From positions 549,434 through 613,433 of the forward strand of contig JAHBTK010000001.1 of the NCBI GenBank assembly GCA_019638625.1: a stretch of DNA of 64,000 bases. The letters are read 5' to 3'. The notes beneath the pieces are model-generated. The model was not told where the DNA came from, did no database searches, and saw only the letters and a program-made list of their open reading frames with translations. Origin of the DNA: Chitinophagaceae bacterium. Lineage in GTDB: Bacteria; Bacteroidota; Bacteroidia; Chitinophagales; Chitinophagaceae. A program made the translations under genes and the position numbers. Positions 43,229-51,921 of the stretch are shown here, in pieces. Each line of letters begins with the position of its first letter. The stretch's first letter is position 1.

Positions 43229-43658
43229 ATTTTTAAAATTTAAAGTTTACATCTTGCTGTTTTCAGTCTTGCAGGCTTGCACCCGTGCAGTCCTGATTTC
43301 GTGCTGTCTTTCTTGCAGGATAGCTATCAGACTTGCCTGCGGGAATTGCTGATTACCTGCTTGCCTGCCGTACAGCAGCAATGCTTTCATTCAGGCATCT
43401 TATCAGGCGGGATTGCGTTCTTGCATTCGTTTCGTTCGTCATTCCATCCGTCACTCAGGCGTGATTGTCTGATAGCAGGCTGTCACGCTTTCCGTCATTC
43501 CTGCGCTCTTGCTTTCTTGCATTCCTGCAATCTTGCTGGCAGGATAACCTGCCATCTTGAATGTGTGCCGTCAGCTCGTCCTGAAGCACGGGCAGTCTGC
43601 CTGCCTGCCAACATTCAGGGGCAAAGAACTCATCAAATTCATTTAGTTGTATAGTGGT
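43229..43658 (-). other. Long repetitive leader ahead of traA
   Basis: About 430 bp without a credible gene. On the minus strand it is a run of short related pieces such as GCAAG, GCAGG, GAATGC and AAAGC, at about 10-bp intervals, e.g. near 43505-43545. A plus-strand frame of 125 codons here has low-complexity Cys/His/Leu composition and no domain. If traA is transcribed from just after array C, this would be a long 5' leader. Confidence 0.45.
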
Positions 43659-43698
43659 GGCAGTGTTTGGCGTTCAGAGGCAGCATTTGGCACTGTGG
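43659..43698 (+). promoter_or_regulatory. 10-bp-phased direct-repeat array C (traA/oriT region)
   Basis: Units start at 43659, 43669, 43679 and 43689, all beginning GGC; the first is the exact GGCAGTGTTT and the third differs from it at two bases. The orientation matches arrays A, B and D if traA is the controlled gene. It lies about 90 bp left of the oriT inverted repeats, so a role at oriT is also possible. Confidence 0.6.
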
Positions 43699-43788
43699 TA
43701 CAGTGCAACGCTATCGTAAACAGGGCTTTACTTTGTATTGTGATTTTTATTAACGGATTTATGCAAAAGTCTTTTGACATATCAGGGG

Positions 43789-43926
43789 GTAACGGGAACG
43801 GCATCGAGCCGTTTTTCCCTGTTACATTCAATCCGTCCCGCAGGGCGGATTTTTGTGTTCACCGGAACACGGCAAGTTGTGTTTTGAGCATCTCGGAATG
43901 ATTTCCGATGCTCAAAACAACTTGCC
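43789..43926. other. oriT: Candidate oriT: three inverted repeats
   Basis: Three successive inverted repeats lie just before mobA: 43789-43825 (GTAAC / GTTAC ends with bulges), 43831-43850 (ATCCG / CGGAT around CCCGCAGGG) and a long one at 43871-43926 whose arms run from GGCAAGTTGT to ACAACTTGCC, about 24 paired bases with two 2-nt bulges and a TGAT loop. Nested inverted repeats next to relaxosome genes are typical of transfer origins. The nick site was not identified. Confidence 0.55.
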
Positions 43927-43992
43927 CTTTGCAGGGGGCAGAAAACACCTTCCGAAGTCAGGGTTTTGTATGGATTTTAAAATGGATTAGTG

Positions 43993-44424
43993 ATGAACGA
44001 TAACAACAAAAAGCAATTGAAAAAGACCGGACGCCGCCCCAAAGAAGACCCGGCGACAATCCGCTATACAATTTCCTTTAACGAGCAGGAACACGCCCGT
44101 TTTCTTGCCCTTTTTGATAAATCAGGTATGCAGGTAAAGGCGCACTTTATAACGTCCTGCATCTTTGACAAGACCATAAAGACCATCCAGATTGACAAGG
44201 GAACGGTTGATTTTTATATGCGGCTGACCTCTTTTCACAGCCAGTTCCGTTCCATAGGTGTGAACTATAACCAAATTGTAAAGCTGCTGTACAAGAATTT
44301 TTCCGAGAAAAAGGCGGCTGCGTTTCTGTACAAACTGGAAAAACAGACGGCTGAAATGGCAATGCTGTGTCAGAAAATCATTCAGATTACCGAAAAATTT
44401 GAGGAAGAACACCTAAAAAAATAA
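43993..44424 (+). CDS. mobA: MobA-type relaxosome accessory protein
   Basis: 143 residues from ATG 43993 (MNDNNKKQLKKTGRRPKEDP). Basic N-terminus, then a ribbon-helix-helix-like start (TIRYTISFNEQEHARFLALFD) and the conserved GVNYNQIVKLLYKNF. This resembles MobC/BmgB-type proteins that bind oriT and help the relaxase. It starts 67 bp after the long inverted repeat and 8 bp before mobB. In the CTnDOT naming this is mobA. Confidence 0.82.
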   Translation: MNDNNKKQLKKTGRRPKEDPATIRYTISFNEQEHARFLALFDKSGMQVKAHFITSCIFDKTIKTIQIDKGTVDFYMRLTSFHSQFRSIGVNYNQIVKLLYKNFSEKKAAAFLYKLEKQTAEMAMLCQKIIQITEKFEEEHLKK

Positions 44425-44431
44425 TGTAATA

Positions 44432-45712
44432 GTGATAGCGAAAATCGGAAGAAGCGGAAATTTATATGGTGCATTGGCATACAATCAGCTCAAAGTGGAG
44501 AATGAAAACGGGCAGATTTTGTTTGCCAATAAGATGATTGAAACCGCAAGCGGTCATTATTCCGTAGCACAATTAGCCCAGTCTTTTGCCCCTTACCTGA
44601 TAGCCAACCGCAACACCGAAAAACATACGTTGCATATTTCGCTCAATCCTGACCCGAACGATAAGGTAAGCGATGATAAGTTTAGGGAAATGGCAGAACA
44701 GTATATGCGGGAAATGGGTTATGGCGAACAGCCTTTTATCGTATTCAAACATGCCGATATTGACCGCAGCCATATACACATTGTATCGGTTTGCGTGGAC
44801 GAGCAGGGCAAAAAGATTTCGGACAAATTCGAGAAAATGCGGTCTATGAACATATGCCGTGAACTGGAAAGAAAGTACCGATTGATACCCGCAACGGACA
44901 AGGAGCGCAAACAGACAGATAAGGTTTTCCGTCCGGTAGATTATCGGGCGGGCGATGTAAAAAGCCAAATCGCTTCGGTTGTTCGCCACCTGCCGAACTA
45001 CTACCAGTACCAAACGTTGGGCGAATACAACGCCCTGCTTTCCCTGTTCAATATAACCGCCGAGAAAATCGAGGGCGAATTGCAGGGGAAAATGCAGCAG
45101 GGCTTATTGTATATTCCGCTAAATGAAAAAGGCGATAGAGCAGGGCATCCGTTCAAGGCTTCGCTGTTCGGAAAGAGCGCAGGGCTTCCGGCTTTGGAAT
45201 TGCATTTTGCGAAATGCAAAACAGCTTTGAAAGACAGCCCGACCAAACAGACCCTAAAATCTGCCGTTACCATTGCCCTGAAAACCACAAACGATGAACA
45301 GGCTTTTAAAAAGCAGTTGAGTGAACAGGGCATTAATGTAGTGGTCCGCCGGAACGATACAGGTCGTATTTATGGTATCACTTTCATAGACCACAATTCA
45401 AAGGCGGTTTGGAACGGTTCACGCTTAGCAAAGGAACTTTCTGCCAATACCTTTAATGATTATTGGAACAATAATATCAAACCGGAGATTAAAGAACCTG
45501 TCGTACAACTTCCAAAAACATCCACATCAAATGATGCAGATCTTCCTGCGGAAGAACCTCATCATTTGTTCGACTTCCTGAATACTACTGAAAAACACGA
45601 AGACGGTTTGATTGAGGCATTTGGCGGTTTGTTACCCGAAGCACAGGGCGATGATTACGAGGAACAGGATTTTGCTAACAAAATGAAGAAGAAAAAAAAA
45701 AGAAGACTGTAA
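44432..45712 (+). CDS. mobB: MobB relaxase/mobilisation nuclease
   Basis: 426 residues from GTG 44432 (IAKIGRSGNLYGALAYNQLKV, the usual relaxase opening, with the likely catalytic Tyr in LYGALAYNQ). The metal-binding HUH motif is HADIDRSHIHIV near residues 106-117. This is a Pfam Relaxase-type (MOBP-like) nuclease that nicks oriT and leads the strand. The tail is a Lys-run (MKKKKKRRL). GTG is used because no ATG is in frame near. Confidence 0.87.
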   Translation: MIAKIGRSGNLYGALAYNQLKVENENGQILFANKMIETASGHYSVAQLAQSFAPYLIANRNTEKHTLHISLNPDPNDKVSDDKFREMAEQYMREMGYGEQPFIVFKHADIDRSHIHIVSVCVDEQGKKISDKFEKMRSMNICRELERKYRLIPATDKERKQTDKVFRPVDYRAGDVKSQIASVVRHLPNYYQYQTLGEYNALLSLFNITAEKIEGELQGKMQQGLLYIPLNEKGDRAGHPFKASLFGKSAGLPALELHFAKCKTALKDSPTKQTLKSAVTIALKTTNDEQAFKKQLSEQGINVVVRRNDTGRIYGITFIDHNSKAVWNGSRLAKELSANTFNDYWNNNIKPEIKEPVVQLPKTSTSNDADLPAEEPHHLFDFLNTTEKHEDGLIEAFGGLLPEAQGDDYEEQDFANKMKKKKKRRL

Positions 45713-45795
45713 GAGGTCAGATTTTGGAATTAAAAATCTGTTTTTAAAAAGATTTATTGAGCTGTCACTTTATAATTCTGAAAGAATTTGAGTTG

Positions 45796-45817
45796 TATTT
45801 AAGTAATTGCTTAAATA
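45796..45817. promoter_or_regulatory. ArsR-type operator
   Basis: TATTTAAG and CTTAAATA are perfect 8-bp arms around TAATTG, overlapping the -33 region (TTG at 45807-45809) of the next promoter. This geometry is that of ArsR/SmtB metal-repressor sites. Confidence 0.7.
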
Positions 45818-45828
45818 AACAAATTGAC

Positions 45829-45836
45829 TATCTTTG
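45829..45836 (+). promoter_or_regulatory. -7 box of the ArsR-merTP operon
   Basis: TATCTTTG is a perfect TAnnTTTG, with TTG 19 bp upstream as -33. It ends four bases before the ATG, so the transcript may have almost no leader. Confidence 0.6.
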
Positions 45837-45840
45837 TGCT

Positions 45841-46215
45841 ATGGACAATAATTCTTGCATACGACAACAAGCAGACATTAAACAAATAAACCGCTGTAAA
45901 GACCGAGTTTCAGAACTCAACGGTTCTTTTGACTATTTATCGAACGGACTTGAATTAGCGGGAAACAATGTAAGACTGAAAATACTCTTTCTACTTTATG
46001 AAGAAAAACGACTTTGTGTTTGTGATATAAGTGATATTCTTGGTATGACAATTTCAGCGGTTTCACAACACTTGCGGAAACTCAAAGACAGAAAACTTAT
46101 TGAAACCGAACGAGAAGCTCAAACTATTTTTCACTCACTGACTAAAGAGTATGAAAAAATGCTGAAACCATTTTTCAAAATACTTGACGAAAACAAAATA
46201 TTAGAAACAATATGA
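45841..46215 (+). CDS. ArsR/SmtB family metal-responsive repressor
   Basis: 124 residues from ATG 45841. The winged helix reads VRLKILFLLYEEKRLCVCDISDILGMTISAVSQHLRKLKDRKLIE. The CVCD pair in the third helix is the ArsR/CadC type metal site, and extra Cys residues (NSCIRQQ, NRCKDR) in the N-terminus could complete a thiolate site. It should release the operator at 45796-45817 when mercury or a similar metal binds. Its stop overlaps the merTP start by four bases (ATGA). Confidence 0.88.
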   Translation: MDNNSCIRQQADIKQINRCKDRVSELNGSFDYLSNGLELAGNNVRLKILFLLYEEKRLCVCDISDILGMTISAVSQHLRKLKDRKLIETEREAQTIFHSLTKEYEKMLKPFFKILDENKILETI

Positions 46216-46805
46216 AAACTGACAAAAAATTAATTGGTGCAGGACTTTTGACTACAATTGCAGCTTCTCTTTGTTGCATCACACCAGTATTGGCTCTTAT
46301 TGCAGGAACAAGCGGTCTTGCTTCCACTTTTTCTTGGCTTGAACCTTTTCGACCCTATTTTATCGGGTTGACAATTTTGGTTCTTGGTTTTGCTTGGTAT
46401 CAAAAGTTGAAACCCAAAAAGCAGATAGATTGCAATTGTGAGACAGAAGAAAAACCAAAATTCATTCAGTCAAAAATGTTTTTAGGAATTGTAACAGCAT
46501 TTGCAATCGTAATGCTTGCCTTTCCATACTACTCAAGCATTTTCTACCCAAAGACAGAAAAGCAAATTATAGCGGTGGACAAATCCAATATTCAAAAAGT
46601 AGAATTTACGATTAGCGGAATGACTTGTGCAAGTTGTGGCGAACACGTAAATCACGAAGTAAATAAATTGACAGGAATAATAAGTTCAAACGCCTCATAC
46701 GAAAAAGGAAACGCAATCGTGGAATTTGACAACTCAAAAACGAATATTTCTGAGGTCGAAAAAGCAATTAACTCAACAGGATATTCTGTAACCGACAAAA
46801 AATAA
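46212..46805 (+). CDS. merTP: Mercuric transport protein MerTP (MerT-MerP fusion)
   Basis: 197 residues. MerT part: TM1 with the vicinal cysteines of SLCCITPVLALIAG (about residues 19-32), TM2 (FIGLTILVLGFAWY) and TM3 (FLGIVTAFAIVMLAFPYY). The C-terminal 70 residues are a MerP/HMA domain with GMTCASCGEHVN. It takes up Hg(II). The gene for a mercuric reductase (merA) is not visible near, so detoxification would depend on another gene or this small one next door. Confidence 0.87.
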   Translation: MKTDKKLIGAGLLTTIAASLCCITPVLALIAGTSGLASTFSWLEPFRPYFIGLTILVLGFAWYQKLKPKKQIDCNCETEEKPKFIQSKMFLGIVTAFAIVMLAFPYYSSIFYPKTEKQIIAVDKSNIQKVEFTISGMTCASCGEHVNHEVNKLTGIISSNASYEKGNAIVEFDNSKTNISEVEKAINSTGYSVTDKK

Positions 46806-46811
46806 AACCAA

Positions 46812-47018
46812 ATGGAAATCATATTGCAATCAACAATTACTTGCCCCAACTGCGGACACAAGAAAGAAGAAACAATGCCGACAGACGCTTGCCAATATTT
46901 CTACGAATGTGAAAAATGCAAACAAGTTCTTAAACCAAAACAAGGAGACTGTTGTGTTTATTGTAGTTACGGAAGTGTTCCTTGTCCACCAATTCAGCAG
47001 GACAAAAAATGTTGCTGA
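46812..47018 (+). CDS. Small Cys-rich GDCCxYCSYG protein
   Basis: 68 residues. Two CxxC knuckles (ITCPNCGHKK, YECEKCKQ) form a zinc-ribbon-like head, and the tail contains GDCCVYCSYGSVPCPPIQ and a terminal CC. This short protein is common after MerT-like genes in Bacteroidota. It may bind or hand over metal. It starts six bases after merTP, in the same operon. Confidence 0.78.
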   Translation: MEIILQSTITCPNCGHKKEETMPTDACQYFYECEKCKQVLKPKQGDCCVYCSYGSVPCPPIQQDKKCC

Positions 47019-47118
47019 CGGACAGAAAACAGAAGAGCAACTAAAAGTATTTTTTATTTGGATGCTTCATAAATGTTACGATACAAAAGGATCATAGAAG
47101 CTACAACTCTTATCACTT

Positions 47119-47158
47119 CGCCAAACACTGCCACGCACCGCCATTGACTGCCACATTC
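47119..47158 (-). promoter_or_regulatory. 10-bp-phased direct-repeat array D (mobC promoter)
   Basis: On the plus strand, CC starts at every tenth base (47121, 47131, 47141, 47151); on the minus strand each 10-bp unit begins GGC, and the unit at 47121-47130 reads as GGCAGTGTTT when its ends are taken in register (47123-47132). Array D lies 58-97 bp before mobC, on the opposite strand to it, matching arrays A and B. Confidence 0.65.
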
Positions 47159-47215
47159 TTATAGCCGCTGTGTAGAGCCTTTAAATTCACGCCCGAACAT
47201 TAAAACTAAAAAAGA

Positions 47216-49216
47216 ATGCAGGGAGAAGACGATTTAAGAGGTTTAGCCAAAATAATGGCTTTTATGCGGGCAGTCAGTATTCTTTTGGTGCTGATGCACC
47301 TTTATTGGTTCTGCTACGGGTTCTTTTTAGAACGTGGTTGGACGTTGGAAATAATCAACAAGATATTAGGCAATTTCGACCGGACGGCGGGCTTGTTTTC
47401 ACATACCCTTTATACCAAGGCGTTCGCTTTGGTTTTGCTTGCTTTGAGTTGTTTGGGAACGAAAGGCGTAAAGAATGAGAAGATAACCTGGGCTAAAATC
47501 TACGTGGCTTTGGGCGTTGGTTTTGTGCTGTTCTTTCTGAACACGCCGTTGTTAAAGCTATCTCCGGTAATAGGCACATTTCTGTATATCCTTACTATCT
47601 CTTTAGGCTATATCGCTTTGCTGATGGCGGGGGTATGGATGAGCCGATTACTCCGTACTACCCTGATGGACGATGTTTTCAACAATGAGAACGAGAGCTT
47701 TCAGCAGGAAACCAAGCTGATGGAAAACGAGTATTCCGTTAACCTGCCCACCAAATTTTACTACAAAGACAAATGGAACAACGGTTGGATAAACATTGTA
47801 AATCCGTTCAGGGCATCAATAGTTTTGGGTACTCCGGGTTCAGGCAAATCTTATGCTATCGTAAACAACTACATCAAGCAGCAGATTGAGAAAGGCTTTA
47901 GTATGTACATCTACGATTTCAAGTTCGACGACCTTTCCACCATTGCCTACAATCATTTGCTGAAGCACAGGGATAAGTACAAAGTTCAGCCGAAATTTTA
48001 CGTGATAAATTTCGACGACCCACGCAAGAGCCACCGTTGCAACCCGCTCAATCCCGACTTTATGACGGATATTTCAGATGCCTACGAAGCCGCATATACC
48101 ATAATGCTGAACCTTAACAGGTCGTGGATACAGAAGCAAGGGGATTTTTTCGTGGAAAGCCCAATTATCTTATTGGCTGCTATTATTTGGTATCTGAAAA
48201 TCTATGAGGATGGCAAGTATTGTACATTCCCACACGCTATTGAATTACTCAATAAAAAGTATTCGGACGTATTCACGATTTTAACATCATACCCCGATTT
48301 GGAAAATTATTTGTCGCCCTTTATGGATGCGTGGCAAGGCGGAGCGCAAGACCAGTTGCAAGGACAAATAGCATCGGCAAAAATTCCGCTATCAAGAATG
48401 ATCAGCCCGCAACTATACTGGGTAATGACAGGTGATGATTTTACGCTTGACATTAACAACCCGAAAGAGCCGAAGATTTTATGCGTTGGTAATAACCCCG
48501 ACCGTCAAAATATTTATTCAGCAGCGTTGGGTTTGTACAATTCAAGGATTGTAAAACTGATTAATAAAAAGGGACAGCTAAAGAGTTCGGTTATCATAGA
48601 TGAGTTGCCCACGATTTATTTCAGGGGACTGGACAATCTTATCGCAACGGCGAGAAGTAATAAGGTTGCGGTATGTTTGGGTTTTCAGGATTTTTCGCAG
48701 TTGACGAGGGATTACGGCGATAAGGAAAGCAAGGTAATTCAGAATACCGTTGGTAATGTTTTCTCCGGTCAGGTAGTAGGCGAAACGGCAAAGAGCCTTT
48801 CGGAACGCTTCGGGAAAGTGCTACAAAAACGCCAAAGTATGACCATAAACCGTAACGATAAATCGACTTCTATTTCGACACAATTAGACAGCCTTATTCC
48901 GGCTTCCAAAATTTCAACCTTAACGCAGGGTATGTTTGTGGGCTCAGTATCGGATAACTTTGACGAACGTATCGAACAAAAGATATTTCACGCTGAAATC
49001 GTGGTCGATAATGAAAAGGTAGCCGCCGAAACCAAAGTCTATCAGCAAATACCGCAGATATTATCATTTACAGACGAAAACGGAGTGGACAATATGAAAC
49101 GAGATATTGAGAACAATTACCGTCAGATAAAATCAGATATTCTGCATATTGTTGAAAACGAAATGGAGCGGATTAAGAACGACCCCGATTTACAGCACTT
49201 GGTTAGTAACGATTAA
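47216..49216 (+). CDS. mobC: Type IV coupling protein (MobC, VirD4/TraG-like)
   Basis: 666 residues. Three to four TM helices in the first 150 residues, Walker A LGTPGSGKSYAIV near 204-216 and Walker B SSVIIDELPTIYF near 458-470, then QDFSQLTRDYG. This is the ATPase that recruits the relaxase-DNA complex to the transfer channel. In simple elements of this type mobC follows mobB directly; here the mercury cassette lies between them and array D supplies a separate control region. Confidence 0.9.
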   Translation: MQGEDDLRGLAKIMAFMRAVSILLVLMHLYWFCYGFFLERGWTLEIINKILGNFDRTAGLFSHTLYTKAFALVLLALSCLGTKGVKNEKITWAKIYVALGVGFVLFFLNTPLLKLSPVIGTFLYILTISLGYIALLMAGVWMSRLLRTTLMDDVFNNENESFQQETKLMENEYSVNLPTKFYYKDKWNNGWINIVNPFRASIVLGTPGSGKSYAIVNNYIKQQIEKGFSMYIYDFKFDDLSTIAYNHLLKHRDKYKVQPKFYVINFDDPRKSHRCNPLNPDFMTDISDAYEAAYTIMLNLNRSWIQKQGDFFVESPIILLAAIIWYLKIYEDGKYCTFPHAIELLNKKYSDVFTILTSYPDLENYLSPFMDAWQGGAQDQLQGQIASAKIPLSRMISPQLYWVMTGDDFTLDINNPKEPKILCVGNNPDRQNIYSAALGLYNSRIVKLINKKGQLKSSVIIDELPTIYFRGLDNLIATARSNKVAVCLGFQDFSQLTRDYGDKESKVIQNTVGNVFSGQVVGETAKSLSERFGKVLQKRQSMTINRNDKSTSISTQLDSLIPASKISTLTQGMFVGSVSDNFDERIEQKIFHAEIVVDNEKVAAETKVYQQIPQILSFTDENGVDNMKRDIENNYRQIKSDILHIVENEMERIKNDPDLQHLVSND

Positions 49217-49336
49217 ACAACGCTAATATTGATAGAAAGATAGTATGCCCGAAGAAAAGTATTACAGATGGAAAAAACATGAGTGTCAAAACGTGAAGAT
49301 GTAAAACGAAGATGAACTTTAAAATAATTTTTTCAG

Positions 49337-49344
49337 TATCTTTA
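49337..49344 (+). promoter_or_regulatory. -7 box of the Cys-rich protein/TonB cluster
   Basis: TATCTTTA matches TAnnTTTG at seven of eight bases and ends four bases before the ATG at 49349. Confidence 0.45.
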
Positions 49345-49348
49345 CATA

Positions 49349-49660
49349 ATGAAATATTTATCATTCATATTAGCTTTAATGGTGTTGGTGTTATCAACAG
49401 CACCTTGCTTTATGGAAGATAAATGCCTTGACCTCGCACAACAAACAACAGACAGTCAAGAACAAGACAATGATGATTGCGGGATGGATTGTTGCTCCCC
49501 TTTTTCTAAATGTAATACTTGTACGGGGTTTGTAATAACGTCATTTTATTTTTCAATTGCTAACTCTTTCCAATTACCTGAAAAGAAATTAGGAGTAATA
49601 ACGACGTCACCTATTTCTGACTTCCCCTATTCTATTTGGCATCCACCACAAATCGCTTAA
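49349..49660 (+). CDS. Small exported Cys-rich protein (DUF6660-like)
   Basis: 103 residues: signal peptide (MKYLSFILALMVLVLSTAPC), Cys-rich middle (DDCGMDCCSPFSKCNTCTGF) and a C-terminal YSIWHPPQIA. The cysteines suggest metal binding in the periplasm. It precedes a TonB receptor, with which such proteins are usually paired. The IWxPPxI tail recurs in the unrelated Cys/Lys-rich protein at 52906-53292. Function not known. Confidence 0.78.
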   Translation: MKYLSFILALMVLVLSTAPCFMEDKCLDLAQQTTDSQEQDNDDCGMDCCSPFSKCNTCTGFVITSFYFSIANSFQLPEKKLGVITTSPISDFPYSIWHPPQIA

Positions 49661-49745
49661 TGTATAGTGCTTCGGCACAAGTTAGTTAGTAACGATGCTT
49701 TGCATCGTAATTGTTTATTTCTTCACATTAAGCATCATTTTTACA

Positions 49746-51917
49746 ATGAAAAAAATACTCATTGTGTCATTTTTCATGGCACTAAACCTTTGTGTATATG
49801 CACAAAATACATTGACCGCTGTCGTAAAAAGCAGTGGAACGAAAGAACCTTTAATTGGCGTAACGGCATCTATAAAAGGCACTTCAATTGGAGCAACATC
49901 TAACGAGAACGGACAAATTACATTATTCAATATTCCTAATGGATTACAGGAAATACATTTTAGTTATATAGGCTTCAATGAACGTATTGATACATTAGAA
50001 TTTCCATTAAAGGACACCAGTGTTATTGAAATCCTACTCAAAGAAAGTTCAGAGGAGTTAGACGAAATTGTCATATCCTCTACCAGAAGCACGAGAAGCA
50101 TACAAAATATTCCTACCCGTATTGAATTTATCGGAGGTGAAGAATTGGACGAAAAAGGAAATATGAAAGCAGGGGATATTCGTATGCTTTTGAGCGAGAG
50201 TACAGGTATTCATGTCCAAACTACCTCACCCACAAGTGCCAATGCAAGTATTCGTATTCAAGGACTTGACGGGCGATATACGCAAATTTTAAAAGACGGT
50301 TTCCCGATTTATTCCGGTGCTTCAAGTGGGTTAGGTTTGTTGCAAATTCCACCGCTTGACTTAAAGCAGGTTGAAGTTATTAAGGGTTCAACATCTACGC
50401 TGTACGGTGGTGGAGCAATAGCAGGCTTGGTAAATTTAATTTCTAAGACACCAACGGAAGAAAGGGATTTGCGTTTTCATTTAAACGGAACATCGGGCAG
50501 AGGGTTTGACATCAACGGTTTTTACGGACAGCAGTTTAATAAAATCGGAACAACAATATTTGCTTCTCACAACCGAAACGTAGCTTACGACCCTGCACAA
50601 ATCGGGCTTTCTGCCATTCCCCAATTTGAAAGGTATGTACTGAACCCTAAATTATTTGTTTACTTCAATGATAAAACAAAAATGAACTTCGGCATTAACA
50701 CCACCATTGAAAACCGTTTGGGTGGCGATATGCTTTACATCAAAGGCAAAGGCGATAACACACACCAATATTTTGAAGAAAACAAAACACAACGCTATTC
50801 TACCCAATTTGTTTTTGACCATACGGTAAACGAAAACAGTTTTGTACAGATAAAGAACAGCGTAAGTTATTTTAACCGCAATACAGCTATTCCCAATTAC
50901 GAGTTTGAAGGAACGCAAACAGCCACTTTTACGGAAGCAAGCTATACCCACAGCAAAGAAAAGTCAGAATGGGTAACAGGCGTTAATATTTGGACGGACA
51001 ATTTTAAAGAAAAGCAGATGACCGCATTTCCGTTGAGAGATTACAACCAAACCACATTCGGGGCTTTCGTCCAAAATTCTTTTAAGGCTACGGATTGGCT
51101 TCAATTGGAAACAGGTTTAAGAACGGATTACGTGATAGATTACGGAGCTGTTTTTTTACCGAGAGTATCGGCATTGTTTCAGATTGCAAACGGATTGACT
51201 TCACGTATCGGGGGCGGATTTGGCTACAAAACACCAACCATTTTTACAGAAGAAAGCGAACGCATACAATATCAATACGTAATGCCTATTGACGATAATA
51301 CCAATAAATTGGAAAAAAGCTACGGAGCAAATGCAGATATAAATTACCGTACTAATATTGGCGATGATTGGACATTCAGCATAAATCATTTATTCTTTTA
51401 CACCTATTTGGATAACCCTTTGTTGCTTCAAAATATAGCTACAAATACATATCAGTTCATCAATTCATCGGGCTACATTCATACCAAAGGAACAGAAACA
51501 AATATCAAAATCGGTTATGATGATTTTAAATTGTTTTTGGGCTACACTTTTACCGATACCCGATTGATTGAAAACGGAACAAATACCGAAAATCCACTAA
51601 CACCAAAACACCGCATTAACTCTGTACTTATGTATGAAATAGAGGATAAATGGAAAATCGGTTTGGAAGCCTATTATTTTAGTCCGCAAAAGCTCAATGA
51701 CGGAACAACAGGAAAAGACTATGTTATATGTGGCTTTATGGCTGAAAAAATTTGGGAACGGTTTTCTTTGTACATCAACTTTGAAAATTTCTTTGATACA
51801 AGACAGACACGTTTCGACAACATTTATACAGGTACAATAACCAACCCTGTTTTTAAAGACATCTATGCACCATTAGACGGATTTGTAATTAACGGAGGAA
51901 TAAAATTTAGACTTTAA
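49746..51917 (+). CDS. TonB-dependent receptor (metal-linked)
   Basis: 723 residues from ATG 49746, which puts a proper signal peptide (MKKILIVSFFMALNLCVYAQ) at the start. A carboxypeptidase-like domain follows (NTLTAVVKSSGTKEPLIGV... to about 105), then a plug (STRSIQNIPTRIEFIGGEELDEKG...IRIQGLDGRYTQILKDGFP) and a barrel that ends FVINGGIKFRL. It probably moves a metal complex across the outer membrane. The start is 85 bp after the Cys-rich protein gene; the CDF transporter follows four bases after its stop. Confidence 0.88.
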   Translation: MKKILIVSFFMALNLCVYAQNTLTAVVKSSGTKEPLIGVTASIKGTSIGATSNENGQITLFNIPNGLQEIHFSYIGFNERIDTLEFPLKDTSVIEILLKESSEELDEIVISSTRSTRSIQNIPTRIEFIGGEELDEKGNMKAGDIRMLLSESTGIHVQTTSPTSANASIRIQGLDGRYTQILKDGFPIYSGASSGLGLLQIPPLDLKQVEVIKGSTSTLYGGGAIAGLVNLISKTPTEERDLRFHLNGTSGRGFDINGFYGQQFNKIGTTIFASHNRNVAYDPAQIGLSAIPQFERYVLNPKLFVYFNDKTKMNFGINTTIENRLGGDMLYIKGKGDNTHQYFEENKTQRYSTQFVFDHTVNENSFVQIKNSVSYFNRNTAIPNYEFEGTQTATFTEASYTHSKEKSEWVTGVNIWTDNFKEKQMTAFPLRDYNQTTFGAFVQNSFKATDWLQLETGLRTDYVIDYGAVFLPRVSALFQIANGLTSRIGGGFGYKTPTIFTEESERIQYQYVMPIDDNTNKLEKSYGANADINYRTNIGDDWTFSINHLFFYTYLDNPLLLQNIATNTYQFINSSGYIHTKGTETNIKIGYDDFKLFLGYTFTDTRLIENGTNTENPLTPKHRINSVLMYEIEDKWKIGLEAYYFSPQKLNDGTTGKDYVICGFMAEKIWERFSLYINFENFFDTRQTRFDNIYTGTITNPVFKDIYAPLDGFVINGGIKFRL

Positions 51918-51921
51918 GAAG

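Noticed and set aside
43277..43654. Plus-strand frame of 125 codons before mobA
   Set aside because: Low-complexity Cys/His/Leu sequence that mirrors the repetitive leader; no domain, no ribosome site.
26058..47158. Phased repeats as a CRISPR array
   Set aside because: Units are 10 bp with no spacers and no cas genes; they lie at promoters.
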